NCBI GenBank assembly: GCA_030655715.1
Contig: JAUSPR010000007.1
Coordinates: forward strand, 1 to 5,583
Origin: Thermoplasmata archaeon
GTDB taxonomy: Archaea > Thermoplasmatota > Thermoplasmata > SG8-5
Length of the DNA stretch: 5,583 bases
Direction of reading: 5' to 3'
The notes below the pieces were generated by a model that did not search any database, was not told the origin of the DNA, and saw only the letters and a program-made list of their open reading frames with translations. Below are positions 4,586-5,583 of the stretch, piece by piece; the stretch's first letter is position 1, and every line of letters starts with the position of its first letter. The position numbers and the translations under genes were made by a program.

Positions 4586-5583
4586 ATTTCTCTGGCCTCT
4601 CCCGTTTCTTGCCTTTAACACGATAATATGTTAGCGGATGCTGAAGCCATTTCTTCTTGCACAATGAGTCGGGGTCAAAGCAAACACCCTGGGTCTTCAT
4701 GGTGGCACATTCCGGCGGCAGGTATTCGACGCCGGATGACTTGCCAGTGATATGGTCGATTTGATACCTGGCAAGCTGTTCCTTGAAGTCGGGAGATGCC
4801 GAAAAAACAGCAACAATCTCGTCATTGCCCATGCCGATAGTATGCAGAAATGAGGTTAAGGCAAATCTGCCGACATGCGGGACGTTTTCTCCTTTTTTCA
4901 TCATGTCCAGCAATTTCTTCATGCATGGCGGTAACCTCAGGAAACTTACACGGCCGTAACTTTCTTTTTCGAACTGGGCCTTTCTCCGCTCTATCTCTTC
5001 CCTTACTAAGTCGATCGAATTCGTGAATGCCTCGATAATGGCATCATTGACTGGAAGAGGTAAATCGTCTTCTATCCTGTCCTTGACAGCATGTTGCAAA
5101 AGCCTGACCAGCCTGACCTTGGTAAGCGGTACGCGGCCGTTATCCATCTCCTGGTTCATAAGCTTCCATTCCTCGCTCCTCATCTGGCTGCTATGTCTCA
5201 GATAATCGGAAAAATGGACGCTCACTTCCCTGGCGTTCAGCTGGACAACATCCAGGCCAAGGTATGTAGCCATGTCTATGATGAAATCGAGAGTTTCTGA
5301 TTCCAGCCTGTACTGGGCTGTGATTGCCTCTGCCAGCGAGTATCTCTGAATAAGATGGTCGTCCGCAGTGCAGGACACGATAATCCTGGCCACGACATAT
5401 GAAAGCAACTCGGTAAGAGCATCGGCCTCACCAACTGGCGCCCTGTCACGTATCTCGCCGTCCACCAGGGCTTCCATCACCCTGCGGCGGCCTGCATGCC
5501 GCGCAGGTTCGAACGCTGCCTGGCTAACTAGGGCGTCGAGAGTAATACCGCGCTCCTTCAGGTATGCCGAGGTTTCTGGCAGG
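4563..5583 (-). CDS. priL: DNA primase large subunit PriL, 5' end outside the window
   Basis: PriL is the regulatory subunit of archaeal/eukaryotic-type primase, which with PriS makes replication primers and carries a [4Fe-4S] cluster. The frame is open to the right edge, giving 339 visible residues. The first ones, LPETSAYLKERGITLDALV, correspond to a region close to the N-terminus in relatives, so perhaps only 10-20 residues are missing. A GTG or ATG near 5475-5480 could be mistaken for the start but would cut off conserved sequence. The C-terminal domain has all four cluster cysteines: LPPCMK (codon 4923-4925), PPECATM (4707-4709), GVC nine residues later and SLC seven after that. HPLTYYR follows, a hallmark of the domain. 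The acidic and basic tail ends in SDEA. It is convergent with pgsA and shares 23 bp with its 3' end. Confidence 0.95.
   Translation of the reverse strand, partial: LPETSAYLKERGITLDALVSQAAFEPARHAGRRRVMEALVDGEIRDRAPVGEADALTELLSYVVARIIVSCTADDHLIQRYSLAEAITAQYRLESETLDFIIDMATYLGLDVVQLNAREVSVHFSDYLRHSSQMRSEEWKLMNQEMDNGRVPLTKVRLVRLLQHAVKDRIEDDLPLPVNDAIIEAFTNSIDLVREEIERRKAQFEKESYGRVSFLRLPPCMKKLLDMMKKGENVPHVGRFALTSFLHTIGMGNDEIVAVFSASPDFKEQLARYQIDHITGKSSGVEYLPPECATMKTQGVCFDPDSLCKKKWLQHPLTYYRVKGKKRERPEKSTSSDEA

Noticed and set aside
4586..4620. Pyrimidine-rich stretch after the pgsA stop as a plus-strand terminator
   Set aside because: It lies in the priL coding sequence, has only short T runs (three at most) and no hairpin, so it is not distinguishable from ordinary codons.

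Overview
The window reads as chromosomal DNA from a euryarchaeon. Its genes are archaeal housekeeping types: an archaeal Ogg2-type 8-oxoguanine DNA glycosylase, RNase P protein 4, an archaeal YhbY/CRM RNA-binding protein, an AK6/Fap7-type adenylate kinase, an archaetidylinositol-phosphate-synthase-like enzyme and the iron-sulfur large subunit of DNA primase. Archaeal TATA-like boxes about 22-27 bp upstream of several start codons suggest leaderless transcripts, while downstream genes can carry a strong Shine-Dalgarno sequence. That mix, with moderate GC, would fit Thermoplasmatota or Methanomassiliicoccales-like archaea. This placement is inference, as no rRNA or phylogenetic marker was compared.

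Layout from left to right. Bases 1-128 hold no gene but contain three degenerate copies of a short repeat. Four genes then lie on the minus strand, transcribed right to left: rnp4 (2161-1832), yhbY-like (1830-1570), an alpha/beta hydrolase (1534 or 1555 down to 839) and ogg (776 or 836 down to 129). A GT4-like glycosyltransferase (3349-2201, minus) lies upstream of them. It is visibly more AT-rich than its neighbours. A 76-bp divergent promoter region (3350-3425) separates it from a plus-strand pair, the AK6-like kinase (3426-3938) and the CDP-alcohol phosphatidyltransferase (3929-4585). The latter appears to start at TTG inside the end of the kinase gene. It ends convergently inside the 3' end of priL (minus, 4563 to beyond the right edge).

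Functionally the window combines RNA processing and ribosome maturation (rnp4, yhbY-like, AK6), DNA replication and repair (priL, ogg), polar membrane lipid synthesis (pgsA-like) and surface or lipid glycosylation (GT4). I see no mobile element, CRISPR array, tRNA, rRNA or convincing new system. The points worth a second look are small ones: the edge repeats, promoter geometry and start-codon reassignment, two gene overlaps, and the gene content next to the RNase P gene.
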